From Nematostella vectensis (taxonomy: Eukaryota; Cnidaria; Anthozoa; Actiniaria; Edwardsiidae): 64,000 nucleotides of DNA. Numbering within the stretch: the first letter of the stretch is position 1; every line of letters starts with the position of its first letter. Below, piece after piece: positions 32,301 through 43,926 of this stretch. Made by a program: the position numbers and the translations under genes. The stretch is from positions 15,810,085-15,874,084 of the forward strand of contig NC_064043.1 of NCBI RefSeq assembly GCF_932526225.1, read 5' to 3'. The notes beneath the pieces are model-generated. The model did not search any database, was not told the DNA's origin, and saw only the letters and a list, made by a program, of their open reading frames with translations.

Positions 32301-35300
32301 CTGTTTCAACGTGTGGCGGGGAACCGTCACTAATAGCGCTATTGAGTGGTTACGCTGTTTCATCGTGTGGCGGGGAATCGTCACTAATAGCGCTATTGCG
32401 TGATTACGCTGTTTCATCGTGTGGCGGGAGATCATCACTAGTAGCGCTATTAAGTGGTTACGCTGTTTCATCGTGTGGCGGGGAATCGTCACTAATAGCG
32501 CAATTAAGTGGTTACGCTGTTTCATCGTGTGGCGGGGAATCGTCACTAGTAGCGCTATTAAGTGGTTACGCTGTTTCATCGTGTGGCGGGGAATCGTCAC
32601 TAATAGCGCTATTGCGTGATTACGCTGTTTCATCGTGTGGCGGGAGATCATCACTAGTAGCGCTATTGAGTGGTTACGCTGTTTCATCGTGTGGCGGGGA
32701 ATCGTCACTAATAGCGCAATTAAGTGGTTACGCTGTTTCATCGTGTGGCGGGGAATCGTCACTAGTAGCGCTATTAAGTGGTTACGCTGTTTCATCGTGT
32801 GGCGGGGAATCGTCACTAATAGCGCAATTAAGTGGTTACGCTGTTTCATCGTGTGGCGGAAGATCGTCACTAATAGCGCTATTGAGTGGTTACGCTGTTT
32901 CATCGTGTCGCGGGGAATCGTCACTAGTAGCGTTATTGAGTGATAACGCTGTTTAATCGTGTGGCGGGGAATTGTCACTAGTAGCGCAATTGAGTGGTTA
33001 CGCTGTTTCATCGTGTGGCGGGGAATCGTCACTAGTAGCGCTATTGCGTGATTACGCTGTTTCATCGTGTGGCGGGAGATCGTCACTAGTAGCGCTATTG
33101 TGTGGTTACGCTGTTTCATCGTGTGGCGGGGAATCGTCACTAATAGCGCTATTGAGTGGTTACGCTGTTTCGTCGTGTGGCGGGGAATCGTCACTAGTAG
33201 CGCTATTGAGTGATTACGCTGTTTTATCGTGTGGCGGGAGATCGTCACTAGTAGCGCTATTGAGTGGTTACGCTGTTTCATCGTGTGGCGGGGAATCGTC
33301 ACTAATAGCGCTATTGAGTGGTTACGCTGTTTCGTCGTGTGGCGGGGAATCGTCACTAGTAGCGCTATTGAGTGGTTACGCTGTTTCATCGGGTGGCGGG
33401 GAATCGTCACTAGTAGCGCTATTGAGTGGTTACGCTGTTTCATCGTGTGGCGGGAGATCGTCACTAGTAGCGCTATTGTGTGGTTACGCTGTTTCATCGT
33501 GTGGCGGGGAATCGTCACTAGTAGCGTTATTGAGTGGTTACGCTGTTTCGTCGTGTGGCGGGGAATCGTCACTAGTAGCGCTATTGCGTGATTACGCTGT
33601 TTCATCGTGTGGCGGGAGATCGTCACTAGTAGCGCTATTGTGTGGTTACGCTGTTTCATCGTGTGGCGGGGAATCGTCACTAATAGCGCTATTGAGTGGT
33701 TACGCTGTTTCGTCGTGTGGCGGGGAATCGTCACTAGTAGCGCTATTGAGTGGTTACGCTGTTTCATCGGGTGGCGGGGAATCGTCACTAGTAGCGCTAT
33801 TGAGTGGTTACGCTGTTTCATCGTGTGGCGGGAGATCGTCACTAGTAGCGCTATTGTGTGGTTACGCTGTTTCATCGTGTGGCGGGGAATCGTCACTAGT
33901 AGCGTTATTGAGTGGTTACGCTGTTTCGTCGTGTGGCGGGGAATCGTCACTAGTAGCGCTATTGCGTGATTACGCTGTTTCATCGTGTGGCGGGAGATCG
34001 TCACTAGTAGCGCTATTGTGTGGTTACGCTGTTTCATCGTGTGGCGGGGAATCGTCACTAGTAGCGCTATTGAGTGGTTACGCTGTTTCATCGTGTGGCG
34101 GGAGATCGTCACTAGTAGCGCTATTGTGTGGTTACGCTGTTTCATCGTGTGGCGGGGAATCGTCACTAGTAGCGTTATTGAGTGGTTACGCTGTTTCGTC
34201 GTGTGGCGGGGAATCGTCACTAGTAGCGCTATTGAGTGGTTACGTTGTTTCATCGTGTGGCGGGAGATCGTCACTAGTAGCGCTATTGTGTGGTTACGCT
34301 GTTTCATCGTGTGGCGGGGAATCGTCACTAGTAGCGTTATTGAGTGGTTACGCTGTTTCGTCGTGTGGCGGGGAATCGTCACTAGTAGCGCTATTGCGTG
34401 ATTACGCTGTTTCATCGTGTGGCGGGAGATCGTCACTAGTAGCGCTATTGAGTGGTTACGCTGTTTCATCGTGTGGCGGGGAATCGTCACTAATAGCGCT
34501 ATTGAGTGGTTACGCTGTTTCGTCGTGTGGCGGGGAATCGTCACTAGTAGCGCTATTGAGTGGTTACGCTGTTTCATCGGGTGGCGGGGAATCGTCACTA
34601 GTAGCGCTATTGAGTGGTTACGCTGTTTCATCGTGTGGCGGGGAATCGTCACTAGTAGCGCTATTGAGTGGTTACGCTGTTTCATCGGGTGGCGGGGAAT
34701 CGTCACTAGTAGCGCTATTGAGTGGTTACGCTGTTTCATCGTGTGGCGGGGAATCGTCACTAGTAGCGCTATTGAGTGGTTACGCTGTTTCATCGTGTGG
34801 CGGGGAATCGTCACTAGTAGCGCTATTGAGTGGTTACGCTGTTTCATCGGGTGGCGGGGAATCGTCACTAGTAGCGCTATTGAGTGGTTACGCTGTTTCA
34901 TCGTGTGGCGGGGAATCGTCACTAGTAGCGCTATTGAGTGGTTACGCTGTTTCATCGGGTGGCGGGGAATCGTCACTAGTAGCGCTATTGAGTGGTTACG
35001 CTGTTTCATCGTGTGGCGGGGAATCGTCACTAGTAGCGCTATTGAGTGGTTACGCTGTTTCATCGTGTGGCGGGGAATCGTCAGTAGTAGTGCTATTGAG
35101 TGGTTACGCTGTTTCATCATGTGGCGGGGAATCGTCACTAGTAGCGCTATTGAGTGGTTACGCTGTTTCATCGTGTGGCGGGGAATCGTCACTAGTAGTG
35201 CTATTGAGTGGTTAGGCTGTTTCGTCGTGTGGCGGGGAATCGTCACTAGTAGCGCTATTAAGTGGTTACGCTGTTTCATCGTGTGGCGGGGAATCGTCAC

Positions 35301-36742
35301 TAATAGCGCAATTAAGTGGTTACACTGTTTCATCGTGTGGCGGGGAACCGTCACTAATAGCGCTATTGAGTGGTTACGCTGTTTCATCGTGTGGCGGGAG
35401 ATCGTCACTAGTAGCGGTATTGAGTGATAACGCTGTTTCATCGTGTGGCGGGGAATCGTCACTAGTAGCGCTATTGAATGGTTACGCTGTTTCATCGGGT
35501 GGCGGGGAATCGTCACTAGTAGCGCGATTGAGTGGTTAGGCTGTTTCGTCGTGTGGCGGGGAATCGTCACTAGTAGCGCTATTGAGTGATTACGCTGTTT
35601 CGTCGTTTGGCGGGAAATCGTCACTAGTAGCGCTATTGAGTGGTTAGGCTGTTTCGTCGTGTGGCGGGGAATCGTTACTAGTAGCCCTATTGCGTGGTTA
35701 CGCTGTTTTATCGTTTGGAGGAAAATCGTCACTAGTAGCGCTATTGAGTGATTAAGCTGTTTCATCGTGTGGCGGGGAATTGTCACTAGTAGCGTTATTG
35801 AGTGGTTAGGCTGTTTCGTCGTGTGGCGGGGAATCGTCACTAGTAGCGCTATTGAGTGATTACGCTGTTTCGTCATGTGGCGGGGAATCGTCACTAGTAG
35901 CGTTATTGGTGGTTAGGCTGTTTCATCGTGTGGCGGGGAATCGTCACTGGTAGTGCTATTGTGTGGTTACGCTGGTTCGTCGTGTTGCGGGAAATCGTCA
36001 CTAATAGCTCTTTTGAGTGGTTACGCTGTTTCATCGGGTGGCGGGAAATCGTCACTAGTAGTGTTATTGAGTGGTTAGGCTGTTTCATCGTGTGGCGGGA
36101 AATCGTCACTAGTAGCGCTATTGAGTGGTTACGCCGTTTCATCGGGTGGCGGGGAATCGTCACTAGTAGCACTTTTGAGTGGTTACGCTTTGTTATCGTG
36201 TGGCGGGAGATCGTCACTAGTAGCACTATTGAGTGGTTACGTTGTTTCGTCGTGTGGCGGGGAATCGTCACTAGTAGCGCTATTTAATGGTTACGCTGTT
36301 TCATCGTGTGGCGGGGAATCGTCAGTAGTAGTGCTATTGAGTGGTTACGCTGTTTCATCGTGTGGCGGGGAATCGTCACTAGTAGCGCTATTGAGTGGTT
36401 ACGCTGTTTCATCGTGTGGCGGGGAATCGTCACTAGTAGCGCTATAGAGTGGTTACGCTGTTTCATCGTGTGGCGGGGAATCGTCAGTAGTAGTGCTATT
36501 GAGTGGTTACGCTGTTTCATCGTGTGGCGGGGAATCGTCACTAGTAGCGCTATTGAGCGGTTACGCTGTTTCACCGTGTGGCGGGGAATCGTCAGTAGTA
36601 GTGCTATTGAGTGGTTACGCTGTTTCATCGGGTGGCGAGGAATCGTCACTATTAGCGCTATTGAATGGTTACGCTGTTTCATCGTGTTGCGGGGAATCGT
36701 CACTAGTAGCGCTATTGAGTGGTTACGCTGTTACGTCGTGTG
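26337..36742. repeat. 54-bp satellite array, about 190 copies (10.4 kb)
   Basis: The unit is about AGTAGCGCTATTGAGTGGTT, ACGCTGTTTCATCGTGTGGC, GGGGAATCGTCACT. Common variants are 51 bp (loss of three bases before GCGTTATTG). Blocks recur at larger scale: 27899-28447 matches 30788-31336 (shift 2889), 29095-29403 matches 31933-32241 (shift 2838), and a 378-bp block (seven units) repeats at 33229, 33607 and about 33985. On the minus strand one frame is open from 35894 to 26241 (3217 codons, 18-residue period VTIPRHTMKQRNHSIALL); two + frames are also open over long stretches. It has no recognisable domain or unique N-terminus, so I list it as a satellite. Confidence 0.9.
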
Positions 36743-37534
36743 ACGTGAAATATTTTTATTTATTTTTTTTAGCGTCGCTCATTGGTGTGACGTCCACATT
36801 AATTGTGTTTTACTTTTGCGTGAGATTGTAAAAGTAACGTGAGTCTTTAATGCAAGCATGAACAGCATTGCAACATCTTAAATAAGCAATTCTCCTTACG
36901 CCCTTATTAATAGGATAGGAGAATTTAACATGAAAAAAAATTATTATTTGGCAAAGTTGAGGTTATTATTATTATATATAAAAATCATTTTATACTACAT
37001 GTTTGGTCATTTCAATTGTTTCATGTTCGCACTTTCGACCACTTGAAACATTTCCGTCCATCTTGAAAATAAACTTTCCAACTCCAACCTCGTGAAGCGT
37101 GGCTAAGAAGGAGTTCTATTCGTTTCACTTAGGTCTAATCTATAGAGTTTGACTGATAAATTAAAAATCGGGACTGAGAAATGTCCATTGTTGTTGCTGT
37201 ACTGGGATTTCCGAGGAAAGACTTGAACCTCATTCCCAACTTCCCAGGCGAAGCATGCTTTTTCAAACTGTAGGGGACTTATGCAAAGGACACGACGGGA
37301 ACGCGGGAAAATAATTGAAAATTAAACGAACCAGACGTAACATGTACTCTGTCTGATATGTTTTAGTTTTTCTCCAACCTGTAACGTGACTAAACTATCA
37401 GTATTCGCTATGTTAGAAGTAAGGTTCTAGGCTTTTGTGTTCTTTTTGGAGATTACAAAACGAGCTAATTTCATCAAAACTAGTTTAGAATTGAGCACAA
37501 AGCATGAGAACTTTTTGGTCGCCTTCGTAGCTGC
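36743..37534. other. Gene-free segment
   Basis: AT-rich sequence after the array; no ORF, RNA gene or repeat that I can support. Confidence 0.5.
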
Positions 37535-37792
37535 TTAAAGCCGCATTATCACCAGTTTACTTCCGGTTTAGGTCCGACGGAAACCTCAACCGTTAAAATA
37601 CAAACGAATCTATTAGAATCCGAGATATTTAACAGGCCATCCGCTCTAAATTATCAATCACATCCCCAAAGAAACTTCCAATAGACACAATGCTTTTAAT
37701 ATTTTGAGATATTTTAGGCGTTTTCCGTTAAAAATCATCGGAGATTGTTACGTAATCGACCGGAAGTAAACTGGTGACAATGCGGCTTTAAA
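37535..37792. mobile_element. MITE-like element with about 33-bp terminal inverted repeats
   Basis: TTAAAGCCGCATTATCACC... at 37535-37567 is the near-perfect complement of 37760-37792 (one difference). The TTAA at both ends could be the duplicated target or part of the termini. The 258-bp length, lack of coding capacity and long terminal repeats fit a non-autonomous DNA transposon. Confidence 0.65.
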
Positions 37793-38070
37793 TCTCTAGT
37801 TATGTCTCTCACGCTGCTGTACTTCCGGACCCATTTGCGGACCTTCTAACATTTGTTACCTGACCGGCACCTGACTTACCTGCTTCTCGGGATCGGTGAG
37901 GCTGTCCTCTCCTCACAAGGTGTCTTTGTCAGCGACAATGACAATATACCCTGGAACTGCGTTGTGCGACATTTCTTCTGTACTACAAGTGTGGGGGCGT
38001 ACTGCTCCGCCAAAACCTGGATATTTCGGTGCATTCTATACTACTTATGGCTCCACCCTCTAAGTATTCC

Positions 38071-38193
38071 ATCGTCAAAACCATGCTAACTTGATTCATG
38101 CTATACTTCTCATCATCAAAACCATGCTAACTTGATTCATACTATACTACTCATCGTCAAAACCATGCTAACTTGATTCATACTATACTACTT
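38071..38193. repeat. 41-bp tandem triplication
   Basis: Three copies of a unit containing TCAAAACCATGCTAACTTGA; CTCCACCCTCTAAG flanks the block on both sides (38051 and 38197). Confidence 0.8.
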
Positions 38194-38839
38194 ATCGCTC
38201 CACCCTCTAAGCAGTCCTCCGTCAAACCAGGCTGCACCGCCCTGAACTCGTCCGCGAATACTCAAATGGTTACTGTTTTGCGAAGCTAAGTGGTCACTTT
38301 AGTACTGTTCATGGGTAGCCAAACTAAAAGTATTTCGGATAGGTTTAGGATATTTATTGGACTATGCAATTACATTGGGAGTAAGAGAAACATATCGCGA
38401 CTATGGGGACTACTAAATTAGAGAGCCATCTTGAGATCTCGAGACAAATCACCACAGGTGCTACACCAAATTGCCTATTTTCTAGAGAAGGGGGCAGGCC
38501 TATCCCAGGATATGCTGGAAATCAAAAGAATTCCGGAGCTATCAACTACACAAACCCAGTGAGATACTAGCATGTCAGACACATGCGCAACCGCAGGGCT
38601 CCCAGCTAGAACAGTACGCGAAACACAAACTTCTCAGTGTAGCCGCATACTTACAAACAAATCGAATATGCGACTACACGAAGACTACTACTACCATTAT
38701 GACCATAAGTTTCGCGTTTATTAAAAAGTCGGTAAAAAGATTTGAGGTGTGCGCATGTTTTATATAGGCAGTGTGTGCGTTTCGTTATGAGCTTTGTTCG
38801 AGTGTATCGCTATGTACGCAGTGTGCAAATTTTATGAGT
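38194..38839. other. Gene-free segment
   Basis: No ORF or RNA gene that I can support; it leads into the 25-bp array. Confidence 0.5.
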
Positions 38840-41019
38840 GTCGCTATTTGCGCAGTGCGTGGGTGTTAATATGTACACAGTGCGTGGATGTCACTATTTG
38901 CGCAGTGCGTGGATGTCACTATTTGCGCAGTGCGTGGGTGTCACTATTTGCGCAGTGCGTGGGTGTCACTATTTGCGCAGTGATTGTGGGTGTCACTATT
39001 TGCGCAGTGCGTGGGTGTCGCTATTTGCGCAGTGCGTGGGTGTCGCTATTTGCGCAGTGCGTGGGTGTCGCTATGTACACAGTGCGTGGGTGTCACTATG
39101 TATACAGTGCGTGGGTGTCGCTATTTGCGCAGTGCGTGGGTGTCGCTATGTACACAGTGCGTGGGTGTCGCTTTGTGCACAGTGCGTGGGTGTCGCTATG
39201 TGCACAGTACGTGGATGTCACTATTTGCGCAGTGCGTGGGTGCCGCTATTTGCACAGTGTGTGGGTGTCGCTATTTGCGCAGTGCGTGGGTGTCGCTATT
39301 TGTGAAATGCGTGGGTGTCGCTATTTGCGCAGTGCGTGGGTGTCGCTATTTGTGAAATGCGTGGGTGTCGCTATTTGCGCAGTGCGTGGGTGCCGCTATT
39401 TGCACAGTGTGTGGGTGTCGCTATTTGCGCAGTGCGTGGGTGTCGCTATTTGTGAAATGCGTGGGTGTCGCTATTTGCGCAGTGCGTGGGTGTCGCTATT
39501 TGCGCAGGGCGTGGGTGTCGCTTTGTGCGCTGTGTGTTAGTGTCACTATGTACACAGTGCGTGGGTGTCGGTATGTACACAGTGCGTGGGTGTCGCTATG
39601 TGGACAGTGCGTCTGTGTCGCTATGTGCACAGTGGGAGCGTTCCATGTGCGCTGTGACTTGTGTTTTTATGTGCACAGTGCGTACGTGTCGTTATGTGCA
39701 CAGTGCGTGGGTATCGCTATGTGCGCAGTGCGTGGGTGTCACTATGTACAAAGTGCGTCTGTGTCGCTATGTTCACAGTGCGTGGGTGTCTCTGTGCGCA
39801 GTGCGTGGGTGTCGCTATGTGCACAGTTCGTGGGTGTCGCTATGTGCACAGTGCGTGGATGTCGCTATTTGCGCAGTGCGTGGGTGTCGCTACTTGCACA
39901 GTGCGTGGGTGTCGCTATGTGCGCAGGTGTCGCTATGTGGACAGTGGGAGCGTTCAATGTGCACTGTTACCTGTGTTCTTATGTACACAGTGCGTGGGTG
40001 TCGCTATGTGCGCAGTGACCTGTTTTTTTTTTATGTGCACAGTGCGTGCGTGTCGTTGTGTATCGTGTTTTGCGTGTCGTTATGTGCGCAGTACATGGGT
40101 GTCGCTATGTTCACAGTGCGTGGGTGTCGCTATTGGCGCAGTGCGTGGGTGTCGCTATTGGCGCAGTGCGTGGGTGTCGCTATTGGCGCAGTGCGCGGGT
40201 GTCGCTATTTGCGCAATGCGTGGGTGTCGCTATTTGCGCAGCGCGTGGGTGTCGCTATGTGCGCAGTGCGTGGGTGTCGCTATTTGCGCAGTGCGTGGGA
40301 ATCGCTATGTGCGCAGTACATGGGTGTCGCTACGTTCACAGTGCGTGGGTGTCGCTATTGGCGCAGTGCGTGGGTGTCGCTATTGGCGCAGTGCGCGGGT
40401 GTCGCTATTTGCGCAATGCGTGGGTGTCGCTATTTGCGCAGCGCGTGGGTGTCGCTATGTGCGCAGTGCGTGGGTGTCGCTATTTGCGCAGTGCGTGGGA
40501 ATCGCTATGTGCGTAGTGCGTGGGTGTCAATATGTACACAGTGCGTGGGTGTCGCTATGTGCACAGTGCGTGAGGGTCGCTATTTGCGCAGTGCGTGGGA
40601 ATCGCTATGTGCGCAGTGCGTGCGTGTCACTATGTGCACAGTGCGGTGGTGTCGCTATGTGCACAGTGCGGTGGTGTCGCTATGTGCGCAGTGCGTGCGT
40701 GTCACTATGTGCACAGTGCGTGGATGTCGCTATGTGCACAGTGCGGTGGTGTCGCTATGTGCACAGTGCGGTGGTGTCGCTATGTGCGCAGTGCGTGCGT
40801 GTCACTATGTGCACAGTGCGTGGATGTCGCTATGTGCACAGTGCGGTGGTGTCACTATGTGGGCAGTTCATGGGTGTCTCTCTGTGCACAGTGCGTGGGT
40901 GTCGCTATTTGCGCAGGTGTCAATATGTACACAGTGCGTGGGTGTCAATATGTACACAGTGTGTGCGTGTCACTATGTTCACAGTGCGGTGGTGTCGATA
41001 TGCGCAGAGTATGTGCGTG
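38840..41019. repeat. 25-bp minisatellite, about 85 copies
   Basis: The unit is about GTGCGTGGGTGTCGCTATTT plus GCGCA, with variants such as GTGCACA. All three + frames are open with a 25-residue period, so the frames of 120-519 codons here are not genes. A block at about 40090-40300 is repeated at about 40310-40510. The array ends at the terminus of Polinton copy 2. Confidence 0.95.
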
Positions 41020-41165
41020 AGTAGTAAAGTAAGTCTCTATATAGGGTGGATTCCAGTCCCCCGGCCGCGCGGTCGTGGCGCATTCTGATTGGTTGTTGAA
41101 AATGGCGTGCTGTGATTGGTCGGATTTGATAGGGTGGAAGTGACGTAAATAGTCCACACCATATT
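41020..41165. repeat. Terminal region of Polinton copy 2
   Basis: It matches 10561-10793 in inverted orientation: terminal decamer, GGATTCCAGTCCCCCGGCCG, two ATTGGT boxes (CCAAT on the other strand) and TATTTAGAG. It is shorter than in copy 1 by about 80 bases. Confidence 0.75.
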
Positions 41166-41260
41166 TAGAGTAAAATCTATTTTATTAAAGAAAAAACATG
41201 GATACAAGGGTGCATAAAAAGAACATTATTTATCAAGTATCTATCGTACTGCTCTTAGCG

Positions 41261-42868
41261 TTACAATAGAATGTTCGAAAAGTCAATGGCAGGTCCTTCG
41301 AGTTCGCGTCTGCCTTCTACGTGGATGATTAGCCTTAGGTCATTATGACTTGGTAAAGGTGTTGGGTTACCTGTGGTAGCAGACTGTTCTTGGGGTGGTG
41401 TTGGGTTACCTGTGGTGGCAGAAGCAGTAGCCTGATTTTGGGAGGGGGGTGGTTGCGATGAGCTACTCCTGTTATTCTCGGCTTCAGCGGCTTGTACAAA
41501 AGTGTATAGTTCTTTCCTGTGCCGCAACATGTACCGGAAGTAGGCAAAGGATTGTAGAGAAGCAAAGACACGTAGCGCCAGTGAACCCGTTTGCATACCA
41601 TACCGTTAAGACGTCGTAGTTTCATTCTTCGAGTGACGTTCAGGATGCGTTCGGAGATGTTGACCGAGAGGGGGTTGCTATTTACCAGTGGGAGTGCTTG
41701 TTCTAGAGCTCTTATTAGAACTCTGTAGCAATCATCGGGAGACCGTTCTAGGGGTTGAGCTGGAAGTTGGAATTGGATGACTGGTAGAGGAGGATGAGGG
41801 GTGGGTGGTGTGGGTGCGTCTCGATTGACCTCTTCTTCTTCATCGCTTTCACCATCGAGGTCGGAGAGCATGCTCGTATCACTGTCGTAACTCTCGTAGT
41901 TGTTGTTGATTTTTCGGCGACCATCATGACCAAAAGGAACCCAATCATCGCTTTCGTCACTCACGTAGTCGTTGTTGTTGCTGGTGTTGACGACGAGTAT
42001 GATCAAAAGGATTCCAATCGAAAGGGGATCGTTCGTAGATAGGCCGTAGTTCGTGTCCTACGGGAGGTGGTGGTGGGCGTTGGTTGATATCGTACTGGTC
42101 ACCGCTTTCCCAGTTCCACTCTCCCCACGCGTTGTAGGACCAGGCTATGCATGCTCGTCGATAGGCATGGATGTAGTCTAGTGGGGGTAGAGTGCTTCGG
42201 CGAGAGAGCGATTCTCGAAGATTACGCATGTACTAGTGGTGCCCCAATTCGTAGACTTCTCGTTCAACGTGACCTTCAGGGGGAGGGGGAGGAATAACGT
42301 TTTCGGTTGTCCAATGGTAATCGTTGTTGTAAGTAAATCTGTTGTTGTTGTCGATGTGTAGCCACAGCCAGATTCCATACTGGGTTATATTTTGGTTTTC
42401 ATTTGGGGTCGTCAAGACGGGGCGCTGGGGGAGTAGGAGGGGGAGTTCCATGTCGTGTCTGTTCTCGCAGTTGGTCTTACGGGTAGCTTTGTGTTCGCAT
42501 TGTTCGCACATCACCCCAATGTGGAAGGGATGCTTGAGGTGAGCGGGGTAAATGTTCATGAATTGTTTGTGGCGGTTTATGGCCGATTGAGCCTTTCGTT
42601 TTTCTTCGAGGACAATTTGGTCAGCGGGGAGATCTTTGTTCTTGGGGGTAAAATCACTGGCTATCCACAGGATTACTTCTTGGTTCCATGGGCGGTACCC
42701 CTTTCGGCAGTGTGGACAGGTAGCCCGTGGTGTTAGGTGAGCGTGTATCCATTTCCACAAACAGGGGAAATGACAGGGTTGCTTACAGCAGGGGAGTAGT
42801 TCCATGAGTTCGTCATCTCCTTCGCAACAGATTATACAAGTCAAATGGTCAGCCATGTTGTTGTTCAT
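41261..42868 (-). pseudogene. RING-finger protein, copy 2, broken
   Basis: The ATG at 42868 gives MNNNMADHLTCIICCEGDDE, with the same Cys/His pattern as copy 1 (CIICC, PCCKQPCHFPC, CPHC) and the CEQC pair. A TAG at 42233-42235 truncates it after 211 codons where copy 1 has AAG. The frame then resumes, shifts at about 41990-42000 (just after FDHTRR) and shifts again near 41590, with the conserved end HNDLRLIIHVEGRRELE closing at 41261. The nonsense codon differs from that of copy 1, so the two were inactivated independently. The poly(A) region lies near 41180-41190 (TTTATTAAAG on the + strand). Confidence 0.75.
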
Positions 42869-43085
42869 GGTGACTTGTGAGAGTGTGTGAGCTGGTGTTC
42901 TGATTTTATACTGTTCTAAAAGGATGACGTCATGGCAAGGAGCGCTTTTTTATTGGTAGAAATTCGTGGTGCTGTTCTCTGATTGGTTTAAAATGTTTTC
43001 GCGCCACGATGGTGGTCTGTGATTGGTTCTTACCGTGTCTAGGTTTCTGATTGGTTCCTAGCAAGGTCCGAGAGTGTATAAATAG
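42869..43085. promoter_or_regulatory. Divergent promoter region, copy 2
   Basis: Toward the RING gene (minus strand): TATAAAATC at about 42903-42911, the CRE TGACGTCA at about 42924-42931, and ATTGGT boxes (CCAAT inverted) near 42951, 42981, 43022 and 43050. In the other direction (+ strand), TATAAATAG at 43077-43085 points at the position of the antiparallel gene, which is deleted here. Confidence 0.65.
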
Positions 43086-43107
43086 CGAGGTTTCGCTCTT
43101 GTTTTTT

Positions 43108-43494
43108 CTATAGTGTCCATCCACCGATGTGGTATCTCCCTTTTCCTGTTATGTTGGGAAGTGTCGGAGGGGGTGAGAGAAATGACGCCGGAAAAGAAGG
43201 AAGTGAAGACGGAGTGAACATCCTCTGACGGAGTGATGGAAGGGGTGGGATGGCTGTAGCGGGTCTAACAACTGTTCTTGGCGCTCGATATTGGTTTAAC
43301 ACTTGCTCGTAGCGTCGTACTTTAACGTCTATCGGTAATGACGTATCTTCCAAGATGCCGCGTATTTCACCATCCAATCTTGCCATGGCACGATATTGCG
43401 GTGCCATGTTGACGTTGTTTTGCACCATTATCATCTTGACCATGTATTCGGGGATCATGGCCATGCGCTGTGCTCCTCCTTTTTGCGTACTCAT
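43108..43494 (-). CDS. MVMIPENML-family protein, copy 2, C-terminus replaced by deletion
   Basis: Residues 1-70 match the 170-residue protein of copy 1 (QKGGAQRMAMIPEYMVKM, MAPQYRAMARLDGE, LPIDVKVRRYEQVLNQY). The Pro-rich tail is different and the last residues (HIGGWTL) come from sequence that in copy 1 lies next to the RING promoter (CCACATCGGTGGATGG). A deletion has therefore joined the middle of this gene to the far side of the antiparallel gene. It may still be translated, but as a fusion. Function unknown. Confidence 0.55.
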   Translation of the reverse strand: MSTQKGGAQRMAMIPEYMVKMIMVQNNVNMAPQYRAMARLDGEIRGILEDTSLPIDVKVRRYEQVLNQYRAPRTVVRPATAIPPLPSLRQRMFTPSSLPSFPASFLSPPPTLPNITGKGRYHIGGWTL

Positions 43495-43560
43495 GGTGAT
43501 CGTGGTTGAGCGTGACTGTGGTGAGGGTATAAGGGTACCCTACTATTCATAGTTTTTTTT

Positions 43561-43875
43561 TTAGATTTTGTCGATGGCTTTTTTCACGATGGGTGAGGCT
43601 GCTGTGGCTACTAAGGCCCTAGTAAGAGGGCTGTGAGAAAACCACCACGTTGGCTTGTTGTTGCACGTTTTCGTGTTCCATTGGCTCTTCTCGTGTTGGC
43701 CAGGGTGCGTAATCGGGTCAAGTTTGGTTTTACTCGTTTCTGGTGTGCGCGTGGAACATTAAGGTTCCCCTTTAAAAGGTTTTTGGCAATCTCGCTCAAG
43801 GCGTTGGCGTGTTTGCCCTCTGGAATTTGAAAGCACCTGTAGAAAACGCGCGTTCCTTCTCATTCGGGTAGACAT
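43561..43875 (-). pseudogene. Small basic conserved Polinton protein (LLKGN...QRGGF), copy 2
   Basis: The start at 43875 gives MSTRMRRNARFLQVL. A frameshift near 43800 separates it from EIAKNLLKGNLNV, KPNLTRLRTLANTR and TSQRGGFLTALLLGP; the conserved end VATAAS...KAIDKI closes at 43561 after another shift near 43610. A TATA box on the minus strand (CTATAAATAA, about 43911-43920) lies about 35 bases upstream of the ATG. Confidence 0.7.
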
Positions 43876-43926
43876 GGTAAAATGAGCTGACGTGCCAGAT
43901 GCGTTTGTTATTTATAGTTTTTCCCG

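Noticed and set aside
26348-36743. Many plus-strand frames in the 54-bp array
   Set aside because: Two plus frames and one minus frame are open at once, as expected for a stop-free unit of 54 bp; no start region or domain.
26337-41019. CRISPR array
   Set aside because: The repeats are contiguous satellites without unique spacers, and the host is an animal.
38794-41088. Plus-strand frames of 120-519 codons (Cys/Val/Arg-rich)
   Set aside because: They are a stop-free 25-bp repeat open in all three frames, with no unique domain.
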